From contig FODP01000001.1 in the NCBI GenBank assembly GCA_900110395.1, positions 186,001 through 250,000 on the forward strand: a stretch of DNA of 64,000 nt, read 5' to 3'. The notes below the pieces were generated by a model. The model was not told the DNA's origin and ran no database searches. It saw only the letters and a program-made list of their open reading frames with translations. The stretch's first letter is position 1. Every line of letters starts with the position of its first letter. Shown here piece by piece: positions 9,013-18,069 of the stretch. A program made the translations under genes and the position numbers. This stretch comes from Rhodospirillales bacterium URHD0017 (GTDB lineage: Bacteria; Pseudomonadota; Alphaproteobacteria; Reyranellales; Reyranellaceae).

Positions 9013-10641
9013 ATGATTCGCCTCGACAACATCAGCAAGCAGCACGGCCACCAGATCCTGTTCATCGACGCGTCGATGGGCCTCCAGAAGGGAGAGAAGG
9101 CGGGGCTTGTCGGGCCCAATGGCGCCGGCAAGACGACGGTTTTCCGCATGATCGCCGGCGAAGAGCAGCCCGACGACGGCCAGGTGACGGTCGATCCCGG
9201 CATGACGATCGGCTATTTCAGCCAGGATGTCGGCGAGATGTCGGGCATGAGCGCGGTCGCGGCGGTGATGGATGGCGTCGGGCCGGTGAGCGCGCTGGCC
9301 ACCGAGATGGCCGAGCTCGAGGCCGCGATGGTCGATCCCGAGCGAGCCGGCGACATGGACGTCCTCGTCGAGCGCTATGGCGAAGTACAGGCGCGCTTCG
9401 AGGAGCTCGACGGCTATGCGCTGGACGCCCGGGCGCGCGAGGTGCTGGCGGGCCTGAGCTTCAGCCAGGAACGGATGGACGGCGACGTCGGCCTGCTCTC
9501 CGGCGGCTGGAAGATGCGCGTGGCGCTCGCCCGCATCCTGCTGATGCGGCCCGACGCCATGTTGCTCGACGAGCCCTCCAACCATCTCGACCTCGAAAGC
9601 CTGATCTGGCTGGAGGATTTCCTCAAGAAATACGACGGCGCGTTGCTGATGACGTCGCATGACCGCGAGTTCATGAACCGCATCATCGGCAAGGTCGTCG
9701 AGATCGACGGCGGGTCGCTCACCACCTATTCGGGCGACTTCGATTTCTACGAGCAGCAGCGGGCGCTGGGCGAGCGCCAGCGCCAGGCGCAATTCGAGCG
9801 CCAGCAGGCGATGCTCGCCAAGGAGCTGAAGTTCATCGAGCGCTTCAAGGCGCGGGCCTCGCACGCCGCCCAGGTCCAGAGCCGGGTGAAGAAGCTCGAC
9901 AAGATCGAGCGGGTGGAACCGCCCCGGCGCCGCCAGTCCGTGCAGTTCGAGTTCCGCAGCCCGCCGCGCTCGGGCGACGACGTGGCGAGCTTCAAGAACG
10001 TTCACAAGGGCTATGGCAGCCAGCCGATCTATGCCGGGCTCGATCTCCGGGTGCGTCGCAAGGAACGCTGGTGCGTGCTGGGCGCCAACGGCGCGGGGAA
10101 ATCCACCCTGCTGAAGCTGGTGGCGGGCGCGACCGAGCCGGACCAGGGCACCGTGATCGTCGGCAGCAGCGTCAGGATGGGCTATTTCGCCCAGCACTCC
10201 ATGGACCTGCTCGACGGCGACGATACGGTTTTCGAATCGCTGGACGGGTCGTTCCCGCAGGCGGGACAAGCGGCGCTGCGCGCGCTGGCCGGTTGCTTCG
10301 GCTTCTCCGGCGACGATATCGAGAAGCCCTGCCGGGTGCTGTCGGGCGGCGAGAAGGCCCGTCTGGTCATGGCCAAGATGCTGTTCGACCCGCCGAACTT
10401 CCTGGTCCTCGACGAACCGACGAACCATCTCGACATGGCCACCAAGGAGATGCTGGTCGCCGCCCTGGCGGAATTCGAGGGCACCATGCTGTTCGTCTCG
10501 CACGATCGCCATTTCCTGGCCAAGCTCTCGAACAGGGTGCTGGAACTGACGCCCGACGGCGTTCACCAGTACGGGGGCGGCTACACGGAATATGTCGCAC
10601 GGACGGGCCAGGAGGCGCCGGGTCTTCATCCCGGCGGGTAG
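9013..10641 (+). CDS. ABC-F family ATPase (YheS/ABCF3-like)
   Basis: A 542-residue cytosolic protein with two ABC ATPase domains and no membrane part, as in ABC-F translation factors that act at the ribosomal E site. Domain 1 has GPNGAGKTT (from residue 34), LSGGWKMRV and MLLDEPSNHLD. Domain 2 has GANGAGKST, LSGGEKARL and LVLDEPTNHLD. Between them lies the charged helical linker (KFIERFKARASHAAQVQSR) that contacts tRNA in this family. ATG 9013 (MIRLDNISKQHG) is the domain start; an in-frame GTG 44 codons upstream lies at the edge of the palindrome and would add a non-conserved leader. No clear ribosome site is seen. Confidence 0.92.
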   Translation: MIRLDNISKQHGHQILFIDASMGLQKGEKAGLVGPNGAGKTTVFRMIAGEEQPDDGQVTVDPGMTIGYFSQDVGEMSGMSAVAAVMDGVGPVSALATEMAELEAAMVDPERAGDMDVLVERYGEVQARFEELDGYALDARAREVLAGLSFSQERMDGDVGLLSGGWKMRVALARILLMRPDAMLLDEPSNHLDLESLIWLEDFLKKYDGALLMTSHDREFMNRIIGKVVEIDGGSLTTYSGDFDFYEQQRALGERQRQAQFERQQAMLAKELKFIERFKARASHAAQVQSRVKKLDKIERVEPPRRRQSVQFEFRSPPRSGDDVASFKNVHKGYGSQPIYAGLDLRVRRKERWCVLGANGAGKSTLLKLVAGATEPDQGTVIVGSSVRMGYFAQHSMDLLDGDDTVFESLDGSFPQAGQAALRALAGCFGFSGDDIEKPCRVLSGGEKARLVMAKMLFDPPNFLVLDEPTNHLDMATKEMLVAALAEFEGTMLFVSHDRHFLAKLSNRVLELTPDGVHQYGGGYTEYVARTGQEAPGLHPGG

Positions 10642-10943
10642 AAGCCGCCTGAGGCCGTCTCCTCCCGCGGGCTCGATGCCCGCCAGCGTCGAGATGAGCC
10701 CGATATGGCCGTGTGTGGCTGCCCTGCCTCCGGTCTCGCACCTGTGGTCCGAAAACCCGCGAGCAGGTCAACGCCTCTCGGGGAACATTCACGCCCGGGT
10801 CGACGAGAAATCAAGCTCCGCTCAAGGTCTCAACGTGCGCTTCCAGCCATATTCCGGCACGGGGCCGCAACCTTCGTCGCGCTCAAAGCGCGACGACATG
10901 CGGCCCTGCCTTCGAGGCGAGCCGACATAAAAGGAAGCAAATC
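10642..10943. other. intergenic region without a recognisable gene
   Basis: About 300 bases between the ABC-F gene and the cupin gene. The only structure I can support is a perfect 9-bp inverted repeat with a 3-base loop at 10875-10895 (CGTCGCGCT CAA AGCGCGACG), 49 bases before the cupin ATG. That position would suit an operator or a leader hairpin. Short open frames here lack family features. Confidence 0.5.
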
Positions 10944-11402
10944 ATGCACAAGTCGTTGTTGAGTTTCACCATCCTGCTGTTCAGCGGGACGATTGCGGTC
11001 GCACAACATATGTCGGCGCCGGCCAATGCCGACGACATGAAATGGGGTGCCGCGCCAAAAGCCTTTCCTCCCGGTGCTCAAATCGCCGTCGTCTCCGGCG
11101 ATCCATTCAAGGAGGGCTTGTATGTCGTCAGGCTGAAGATGCCCACGGGCTACAAGATCCCGGCGCACAATCATCCGACAACCGAGTACGTCACGGTGAT
11201 ATCCGGTTCGTTCAACATCGGCATGGGCGACAAGCTCGACGCGCAAAAAGGCGTGGCGTTGCGGCCCGGCGGATTTGCCGAGGCGCCAGCCAAGATGAAC
11301 CATTATGCCTGGGCCTCGGGCGAGACCGTTGTCCAGGTCCACGGTCAAGGACCCTTCGCCATTACCTACGTCAATCCTGCCGACGATCCGAGCAAGCAGT
11401 AA
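10944..11402 (+). CDS. exported cupin-domain protein
   Basis: A 152-residue protein with an N-terminal Sec signal peptide (MHKSLLSFTILLFSGTIAVA, cleavage near AVAQ). One cupin barrel follows: motif 1 is PAHNHPTTEYVTVISG, with two His and a Glu as metal ligands, and motif 2 contains PAKMNHYAWA with the last His. AAGGAAG lies seven bases before the ATG. Periplasmic cupins of this size are usually uncharacterised. It stands alone, and a short palindrome precedes it. The frame stays open for about 66 codons after the TAA stop (see findings). Confidence 0.85.
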   Translation: MHKSLLSFTILLFSGTIAVAQHMSAPANADDMKWGAAPKAFPPGAQIAVVSGDPFKEGLYVVRLKMPTGYKIPAHNHPTTEYVTVISGSFNIGMGDKLDAQKGVALRPGGFAEAPAKMNHYAWASGETVVQVHGQGPFAITYVNPADDPSKQ

Positions 11403-11781
11403 CGCGCGGGCGGCGTCAGGCAAGAATGGGGCGCGCGCCGGGCCGATCAGTCCGAGAGGCCCGGCGCCACCACCCTTGCGACCGGTCGGCCGGCCGCTTT
11501 CACCGGCTACGACGAGCTGGGGCGCGATCCCGAATTCGCCCAACAAAAACGGCTGAACCTGTTCAAGACGCTTCTGCCGGGTTGGCGCCCGCCGCCCTGG
11601 TGAAGCGCGGCGACGCCCTGTGCCTTTGCTCGCACTGTCGGCCATCGATCTCTTCAATATCTCGAACAACCCCGGACTGCCTGGGAAGGGAGGTACTTTG
11701 CTGCGAGACATCTGAAAAACTCTTCACGTTCACTTGCGAGCTCGATTCGACCCCCCCGACATCGTCTGAAAGATCTTCTCC
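11403..11781. other. intergenic region, possible gene remnant
   Basis: A 379-base gap before the MetY-like gene. From the cupin stop, the same frame continues open to TGA 11601-11603. Its end (GYDELGRDPEFAQQKRL, then a Trp-Pro-rich tail) has a protein-like composition but no start codon, ribosome site or family I recognise. The remaining 180 bases carry no motif I can identify. In particular I do not find the conserved core of a SAM-II riboswitch, which is often placed before sulfhydrylase genes in this class. Confidence 0.3.
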
Positions 11782-13077
11782 ATGTTTTCACGCAATCCCG
11801 AGACCATCGTCCTTCACGCCGGCTATCGAGCGGACCCCGCGACCGGGGCTGTGGCGGTGCCGCTCTATCAGACCACCTCGTACCAGTTCGACAGCGCCGC
11901 GCACGCCTCGAACCTGTTCGGGCTGAAGGAGCTGGGCAATATCTACACACGCCTCATGAATCCGACGAACGATGTGCTCGAGAAGCGCGTCGCCGCCCTC
12001 GATGGCGGCGTCGCTGCGCTCGCCGTGGCATCGGGCCAGGCGGCCTCGGCATTGGCGGTGCAGAACCTTGCCCAGGTCGGCGACAACATCGTGAGCTCGA
12101 CGGACCTCTACGGCGGCACCTGGAACCTGTTCGCCAATACGCTACGCCGCCAGGGAATCGAGGTGCGCTTCGTCGATCCCGCCGATCCGGAGAATTTCCG
12201 GCGCGCCACCGACGATCGCACCCGCGCCTACTACGCCGAGACCTTGCCCAATCCCAAGCTCGCCGTGTTCCCGATCCGCGAAGTTGCCGACATTGGCCGG
12301 CCGTTTGGCATTCCACTGATCATCGACAATACCGCCGCTCCGGTCCTGGCGCGCCCTTTCGATCACGGTGCGGCGGTGATCGTCTATTCGACCACCAAGT
12401 ATATTGGTGGCCACGGCACGTCGATCGGTGGCCTGATCGTCGACAGCGGCACGTTCGATTGGGCGGCAGCGCCGGAGCGTCAGCCGGCGTTGAACACGCC
12501 CGATCCGAGCTATCACGGCGCCGTCTGGGTCGAGGCGGTGCAGCCCCTGGGGCCAATCGCCTACATCATCAAGGCGCGCGTCACGCTGCTGCGCGATGTC
12601 GGACCGGCGCAGAGCCCGTTCAATGCCTTCCAGACGATCCAGGGACTGGAGACGTTGCCGCTGCGCATGCGCGAGCACAGCCGCAATGCCGAGGCGGTGG
12701 CGCGTCATCTCAGCAAACACCCGGCCGTGGCGAAGGTGATTTATCCGTCGCTGCAGGCAGGCGAGACCAGGCGCCGGGCTGATGCCTATCTCAAGGGCGG
12801 CTATGGCGGCCTGCTCGGCTTCGAGCTCAAGGCGGGCCGCGACGCCGGCCGCGCCTTCATCGATGCGCTGAAGCTCTTCTATCATGTCGCCAACATCGGC
12901 GACGCACGCAGCCTCGCCATTCACCCGGCGACCACGACCCATTCACAGCTCACGCCCGCCGAGCAGGCGGCGACCGGTGTCACCGATGGTTATGTCCGGC
13001 TGTCGGTCGGCATCGAGCATATCGACGACATCCTCGTCGACCTCGACCAGGCCCTCGCCGCGGCGGTCGCCATCTGA
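11782..13077 (+). CDS. metY: O-acetylhomoserine sulfhydrylase-like PLP enzyme
   Basis: A 431-residue Cys/Met-metabolism PLP enzyme. It most likely makes homocysteine from O-acetylhomoserine and sulfide, the direct sulfhydrylation route to methionine. The PLP-binding Lys is K206 in STTKYIGGHGTSIGG. Also present are SGQAASALAVQN (phosphate-binding region), IDNTAAPVLARPFDHGA and the C-terminal TTHSQLTPAEQAATGV, diagnostic of the MetY/CysD branch. The length (about 430) separates it from the shorter MetB/MetZ enzymes. Neighbouring genes are unrelated, so assignment rests on sequence. Confidence 0.88.
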   Translation: MFSRNPETIVLHAGYRADPATGAVAVPLYQTTSYQFDSAAHASNLFGLKELGNIYTRLMNPTNDVLEKRVAALDGGVAALAVASGQAASALAVQNLAQVGDNIVSSTDLYGGTWNLFANTLRRQGIEVRFVDPADPENFRRATDDRTRAYYAETLPNPKLAVFPIREVADIGRPFGIPLIIDNTAAPVLARPFDHGAAVIVYSTTKYIGGHGTSIGGLIVDSGTFDWAAAPERQPALNTPDPSYHGAVWVEAVQPLGPIAYIIKARVTLLRDVGPAQSPFNAFQTIQGLETLPLRMREHSRNAEAVARHLSKHPAVAKVIYPSLQAGETRRRADAYLKGGYGGLLGFELKAGRDAGRAFIDALKLFYHVANIGDARSLAIHPATTTHSQLTPAEQAATGVTDGYVRLSVGIEHIDDILVDLDQALAAAVAI

Positions 13078-13178
13078 GGCTTGAGACTATTCCGCCGGCT
13101 TCATGACCAACGCCGCGCTCCGCGGGTGCGCATGGTCGCGACGCCGGCGGCCTCGAGCCGATCGAGCGGTCCAGTGGC

Positions 13179-14447
13179 TCAAACGGCCTCAGGCGTGTCA
13201 GCAGGCGCGAGAGCCCTGGCCGGCAAGCCGTCGGAGCGCTGACGCAAGACAAGGCTCAGGAGGATGACCAGGTTGACGATATTGAAGCCGATGCCGACGG
13301 CGAATGCCGGCAGGTAGTAGCCGAACTGATCGTAGAGCACTCCCGCGCCCCAGCCGCCTGCCGCCATTCCCAGGAAACCCGCAAAGTACATTGCCGGCAC
13401 CCGCCAGTTCGCTTCCTTCACCGGATAGAATTCACGAATCGCGATGACGTAGGCTGGCAACAATCCGGAAAATCCCAAGCCGAAAGCCGCCGAAACGGCG
13501 AACAAGGCGGCTTCGTCCCGCATCAGCAGGAAGCCGCTCAACGCCGTCGCCTGGGCCAGCGAACTCCAGAGGAGCGTCTGCAGGCCGCCAACCCGGTCGG
13601 CGAGCCAGCCCCAGAACTGGCGCGCCAGGAACGCGCAGCCGAGGAGCACCGACAGCATGGCGGCGCCAATCTGGGGCGCGAATCCGAGGTCGCCGCAGAA
13701 CGCCACGATATGCTGCGATGGCATGGCCATGGGAATGCAGCAGCAGAAGATCGCCATCATCAGAATGCCCATGGCCAGGTTTGGCGAGAGTCCGAGGACA
13801 GGCGCGCCCGCTTGGGGATCGTGCCGGGCGCCGCGTTGCAAGGGCCGTGCCTCGGGCGGCGGGCGCAGGAAGATCGCGGCCAGCACCAGGATCGCACCGC
13901 CGACGAACAAGCCGAACACCAGCATGGTCCAGCGCCACCCGAACTCGGTGATACCGGTCTGGAACAAGACCGGCCACAAGGCTCCCGCCAGCGATTGACC
14001 CGACGAGATCATGGCCACGGCGGCGCCGCGGCTGCGCTCGAACCAGCGGCTGACATACGTCACGACCGGCGAGAATATGCAGGAGGTGCCGAACAGTCCC
14101 ATCAGCACGCCGTGTCCCACATAGAGGTGGAGGAGTCCTCCCGACGCGGAGACGACGAGGCCGGTGGCGATCATCGCCGCGCCGAACAGGACGATGCGCC
14201 GGATGCCCAGCCATCCGGACAGCCAGCCCGCCGCGATGCCGCCGAAGGCCGCGCCGACGAGGGTGAACGCCCCGGCCGCCGCGGGTGCGGCGCGCTCTGT
14301 GCCGAACTCGGCGGCGATCGGCTTCAGGGCCACCGCCGAGAGCAGCGGCGCCCCGTAGGCAATCGTCAGAATGGCGAGGGCGGCGCTGGCAACGACCCAG
14401 GCCGTGCGGCTGTCCAATGCCGCAGCGTCGGCTTTCAGTTTTTCCAT
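13179..14447 (-). CDS. MFS transporter (OFA/monocarboxylate-like)
   Basis: A 422-residue, 12-helix major facilitator. The N-terminal half (AYGAPLLSAVALKPIAAEFG, then GGIAAGWLSGWLGIRR with the loop 2-3 motif) resembles oxalate/formate antiporter and monocarboxylate-type carriers. Both termini are cytosolic by the positive-inside rule. It lies 60 bases before the alpha/beta hydrolase in the same direction, hydrolase gene first. The substrate is unknown. Confidence 0.83.
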   Translation of the reverse strand: MEKLKADAAALDSRTAWVVASAALAILTIAYGAPLLSAVALKPIAAEFGTERAAPAAAGAFTLVGAAFGGIAAGWLSGWLGIRRIVLFGAAMIATGLVVSASGGLLHLYVGHGVLMGLFGTSCIFSPVVTYVSRWFERSRGAAVAMISSGQSLAGALWPVLFQTGITEFGWRWTMLVFGLFVGGAILVLAAIFLRPPPEARPLQRGARHDPQAGAPVLGLSPNLAMGILMMAIFCCCIPMAMPSQHIVAFCGDLGFAPQIGAAMLSVLLGCAFLARQFWGWLADRVGGLQTLLWSSLAQATALSGFLLMRDEAALFAVSAAFGLGFSGLLPAYVIAIREFYPVKEANWRVPAMYFAGFLGMAAGGWGAGVLYDQFGYYLPAFAVGIGFNIVNLVILLSLVLRQRSDGLPARALAPADTPEAV

Positions 14448-14507
14448 TTTCGCCTGCTCATGTGGTGATGTTTCGTCGCCGCCGGATCGCGCAGGGCGGA
14501 GACCTGC

Positions 14508-15314
14508 TCACACGCTCTGTGTGGCCATGTATCGGGCAATGGCGCGCGCCACGTCCTCGACATGGGTCGAGATCATGAAATGAGCCGCGCCGGCGATCGT
14601 GACCGTCGAGGCCTTGGCCATGTATTGGCCCAGCAGTTCGTTCGCACGCTGCATGGCCGGGTGGCTTGCCCCGCCCAGCAGGACAAGCGCCGGGACCTCG
14701 ACGTTCGCGAGAGACTCGCGCTCCAGCGGGAAGCCATAGGCCGTTGCCCAGTCGAGGATGTTGACCGCTGTCGATTCGACGGCGTAGCTGCGAACGCGTG
14801 GTGGCCAGGACGCAAACGTTCCGGCGCCGCCGTAAAAGTCGATCATGGCCTCGATCGCGGCGCTCTTGCCGGCATGGAACGCCGCGAAATAGGCATCGTT
14901 CATCGTCCGGAAGGCGCGATAGTGCTGGAACTCTCCGGCATGGCGGAGGATTTCGACCGCCGGCGCCTCGACGATTGTCAGGCTGAGCAAGGACACCCGG
15001 TTCCTGAGGGCGACGGCGAGCGCCGTCAGACCGCCGAACGAATGGCCGACGAGATGCACCGGGCTGCCCGCGCGCCGGATGACCGCTTCGACGATCCCGG
15101 CTTCATGGGAGATATCCGTATCCAGGTCGGTGCGGCGTTCGGCCGTTCCGCCGTATCCCAGCAGGCTGGTCGTCACGCAGCGGAAATCGCCAGCCCACCG
15201 GGACATGATGGGACGCCAGGCGGCGCCGGTGCTGCAGGATCCCGGCACCAGGACGACGGTCGGGCCATCTCCGCACTCATCGTAGTCGATGCGTCCGCGC
15301 TCACACTCGATCAT
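14508..15314 (-). CDS. alpha/beta hydrolase
   Basis: A 268-residue serine hydrolase of the alpha/beta fold without a signal peptide. The oxyanion segment is VLVPGSCSTGAAW, the nucleophile elbow GHSFG places Ser92, and the C-terminal AHFMISTHVEDVARAIARYM carries the likely catalytic His. A cap domain lies between about residues 115 and 200. It precedes the MFS gene in the same orientation, so the pair might import and hydrolyse an ester, but no substrate can be named. Confidence 0.85.
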   Translation of the reverse strand: MIECERGRIDYDECGDGPTVVLVPGSCSTGAAWRPIMSRWAGDFRCVTTSLLGYGGTAERRTDLDTDISHEAGIVEAVIRRAGSPVHLVGHSFGGLTALAVALRNRVSLLSLTIVEAPAVEILRHAGEFQHYRAFRTMNDAYFAAFHAGKSAAIEAMIDFYGGAGTFASWPPRVRSYAVESTAVNILDWATAYGFPLERESLANVEVPALVLLGGASHPAMQRANELLGQYMAKASTVTIAGAAHFMISTHVEDVARAIARYMATQSV

Positions 15315-15431
15315 GGTGAGCCCGAAGGTAGAGGCAGTCCGATCGCCTGGCCTCTATGCCGCCCTGATTTTGCGGCTAGGGGGCATTGATATTTGCACCA
15401 GCCCGGCCGGCTCGCCTTTGGCGAGCGACCT

Positions 15432-17000
15432 TCAGGTCAAACCGGCGCGGCGGAAACCTTCCAGGTAGCGCTCGCAGTCGGCGGCCTCCTTGATCGGCAT
15501 GGAGTTGGCAATCCAGTCCAGGGAGACATTGGGCTGCGTCCGGCGAAGCTCTTGCAGCGCCGCAGCGGCAATTTCCAGCTGGCCGGCCATGCCGGCGGCG
15601 GCGGTCAGCACCCTGTGCGCGCCGACGAAATCGGCGCGCTCACGCAGCGCGTCGCGGGCCAGTCGCATGGCCTCCTCGAAATCGCCGCCGAGAAACTGGG
15701 CGTAGGCGGCAATTCCGCTATAGACGGCGGAATAGGGATCGCGAGGGCTGAGCCGCAGCGCGCGACGGGCGGCCTTGTCGGCATCGCGCCAACGCCCGCA
15801 ATAGGCCAGCGACAGGCCATAATAACCTTGCGCCAGTGCGAAATTGGGATTGAGCCGCAGCGCGTTTTCGAATTCGGCAAGCGAGTCGTCGAAGCGCCGG
15901 GCGAAGAGATAGACATGCCCGAGCGCATTATGGGCCCACGGATCCTCGCTGTCGGAGCTGATCGCCGACAGCGCGGCGCGCTCCGCGAGGGGCATTGCCG
16001 CCGTCATCTCCATCCAGCCCATGTGTGCGGTGAACATGTAGCTCGTCGCGAGCACGCCGAGGGCCTGGCCGTAGTTGTGGTCGATCGCGATTGCCTTCTC
16101 GAGGAGCGCCTGGGCGACGACATTGTCCTGTCGTGTCACGCGCCAGTAGTGCGACAACGCGCGCATCACCAGATCCCAGGCATCCATGCTGTCGGGCGCC
16201 TTGCGCTGGGCGCGGAAGCTTTCGGCCGCGTAGAGCTTCGGTTCGATGGCGGCGACGAGGTTCTCCGTGATCTCGTCCTGCACGGCGAATACGTCGGCAA
16301 GCTCCCGGTCGTACCGCTCCGTCCAGAGATGGCCGCCCGTGGTGACGTCGTTGAGTTGAGCCGTGATTCGAACGCGATCGCCATCCTTGCGTACGCTGCC
16401 GCCAACGACGTAGCGGACCCCGAGCTCCTCGGCGACCTGCTTCAGATGAACGGCCTTGCCTTTGTAGATGAAGGACGAGTTGCGGGCGATCACGAAAAAC
16501 CAGCGCAGCTTGGACAGCGCCATGATGATGTCTTCGCTGATGCCGTCGGAGAAGTACTCCTGCTCCGGTTCACCGCTCAGATTGGTGAACGGGAGCACGG
16601 CAATGCCCGGCCGGTCTGGCAGAGGCAATGCCAATGACTTCACGTCGCCCGTTTCCTCGATCGTGGAAGCGGCCGAAGGCACGGTCGCGTTTGGAGCGTC
16701 CACGGTCCCGACGAAGCGCAATCCCCGGCGCGCGACCGTGCGGATCAGGCGCTGCTCCTCGCCGCTATCGTTCAAGGCACGACGGGCCGCGGCGATCCGG
16801 CTCGTGAGGGTCGATTCGGAAACGATGCGGCCGTTCCAGACAGCATCCAGCAAATTGTCCCGGGTTACGACATGGTCGCGATTGCATATCAAATGGTTGA
16901 TGAGGTCGAAAACCTGCGGCTCGACCGCGATGGGCGTTCCCGCCCGCGTCAGCTCGCGGCGCTCCGGGTCAAGGACAAAATCCTCGAATTGAAACGGCAA
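15432..17000 (-). CDS. winged-helix regulator with FlgO/TolB-like and TPR domains
   Basis: About 522 residues in three parts. An OmpR/PhoB-type winged helix (residues 1-100, FEDFVLDPERRELTRAG ... LIRTVARRGLRFVG) binds DNA. A TolB-N/FlgO-like alpha-beta domain follows (IAVLPFTNLSGEPEQEYFSD ... VVGGSVRKDGDRVRI, about 140-260). The C-terminal half is TPR-like helices. No membrane segment is seen, unlike CadC. The start is probably TTG 17000, because GGAGAG lies six bases before it; a TTG ten codons upstream (17030) has no ribosome site. It is divergent from the methyltransferase gene across 129 bases and may control it. Such regulators are common in Bradyrhizobium-like genomes, with unknown signals. 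Confidence 0.85.
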   Translation of the reverse strand: MPFQFEDFVLDPERRELTRAGTPIAVEPQVFDLINHLICNRDHVVTRDNLLDAVWNGRIVSESTLTSRIAAARRALNDSGEEQRLIRTVARRGLRFVGTVDAPNATVPSAASTIEETGDVKSLALPLPDRPGIAVLPFTNLSGEPEQEYFSDGISEDIIMALSKLRWFFVIARNSSFIYKGKAVHLKQVAEELGVRYVVGGSVRKDGDRVRITAQLNDVTTGGHLWTERYDRELADVFAVQDEITENLVAAIEPKLYAAESFRAQRKAPDSMDAWDLVMRALSHYWRVTRQDNVVAQALLEKAIAIDHNYGQALGVLATSYMFTAHMGWMEMTAAMPLAERAALSAISSDSEDPWAHNALGHVYLFARRFDDSLAEFENALRLNPNFALAQGYYGLSLAYCGRWRDADKAARRALRLSPRDPYSAVYSGIAAYAQFLGGDFEEAMRLARDALRERADFVGAHRVLTAAAGMAGQLEIAAAALQELRRTQPNVSLDWIANSMPIKEAADCERYLEGFRRAGLT

Positions 17001-17129
17001 GGTTGGCTCTCCACAGGCGGGCTCGGGCAAACATCAATGCCACCTCGCTGCAAAATCAGCGCGGCGTCAAAGCCAGGCGATCGCACTGTCTCTACTCTGC
17101 GGGCAATCGATCAGTCAAAGGAGACGATT

Positions 17130-17969
17130 ATGTCCGCCCCAACCGTTCTCAGGACCGCCGCGGCGGCGCCCCCTGATCTTGCCGTAATCAAGGGCCGCCA
17201 GCACGCGGCCTGGAGCTCCGGCGACTACGCCATCGTCGGTACGACGCTGCAGATCGTCGGCGAGGCGCTCTGCGAAGCGCTCGATCTTCGTCCCGGAAGC
17301 AAGGTGCTCGATGTCGCCGCCGGCAATGGCAATGCGACGCTCGCCGCAGCACGGCGGTTTACCGACGTCGTCTCGACGGACTATGTCGGAGCGCTGCTCG
17401 AGCGCGGGCGCGAGCGTGCTGAGGCCGAGCGACTGCCGGTCACTTTCCAGGAAGCAGATGCCGAAGCGCTGCCCTTCGCCGACGCCAGCTTCGATGTCGT
17501 GCTGTCGACCTTCGGCGTCATGTTCACCCCCGACCAGGACAGGGCCGCCTCCGAGCTGCTGCGGGTGTGCCGCAGTGGCGGCAAGATCGGGCTGGCCAAC
17601 TGGACCCCGGAAGGGTTCATCGGCCAGGTCTTCAAGACGTTGGGCAAGCATCTGCCGCCGCCCGCGGGTGTCAAATCGCCGGCATTGTGGGGCACCCGCG
17701 CGCGCCTCGACGAAATGTTCGGCCGGGCTGGCAGCATTGATGTGCAGCCGCGCACCTTCGTCTTTCGCTACCGGTCGCCGGAACATTGGCTCGATGTGTT
17801 CAAGACTTACTACGGGCCGATGCACAAGGCGTTCGGCGCGCTCGAGGACGAGAAGCGGGGGGCGCTTGCGTCCGACCTGATCGCGCTCGCCGCTCAATTC
17901 AATCGCGCGACCGATGGGGCAATGGCCGTGCCCAGCGAATACCTCGAGGTCGTCGTCACCAAGCGCTGA
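17130..17969 (+). CDS. class I SAM-dependent methyltransferase (UbiE/type 11-like)
   Basis: A 279-residue cytosolic methyltransferase. Motif I is VLDVAAGNGNATLAAARR (SAM-binding glycine loop). The acidic residue at the end of strand 2 is in VSTDYVGALLERGRERAE, motif II is EADAEALPFADASFDVVLST, and motif III follows SGGKIGLANWTPEGF. The ribosome site AAAGGAGA lies five bases before ATG 17130; the frame is open further upstream but has no other plausible start. The acceptor substrate is unknown. It is divergent from the wHTH-TPR regulator. Confidence 0.9.
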   Translation: MSAPTVLRTAAAAPPDLAVIKGRQHAAWSSGDYAIVGTTLQIVGEALCEALDLRPGSKVLDVAAGNGNATLAAARRFTDVVSTDYVGALLERGRERAEAERLPVTFQEADAEALPFADASFDVVLSTFGVMFTPDQDRAASELLRVCRSGGKIGLANWTPEGFIGQVFKTLGKHLPPPAGVKSPALWGTRARLDEMFGRAGSIDVQPRTFVFRYRSPEHWLDVFKTYYGPMHKAFGALEDEKRGALASDLIALAAQFNRATDGAMAVPSEYLEVVVTKR

Positions 17970-18069
17970 CCTGCTGGTCAGCGTCGGTTTGGACCCTCGC
18001 AAGAATGCGGCGTCGTGCCTGGCTTTCGGCTGCTTTCGAAGGGGCACGACGCGGGAGAAAGTTCGGATC

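Noticed and set aside
11604-11781. SAM-type riboswitch before the MetY-like gene
   Set aside because: I looked for the conserved core of SAM-II or similar folds and could not match it; a covariance-model search would be needed to say more.
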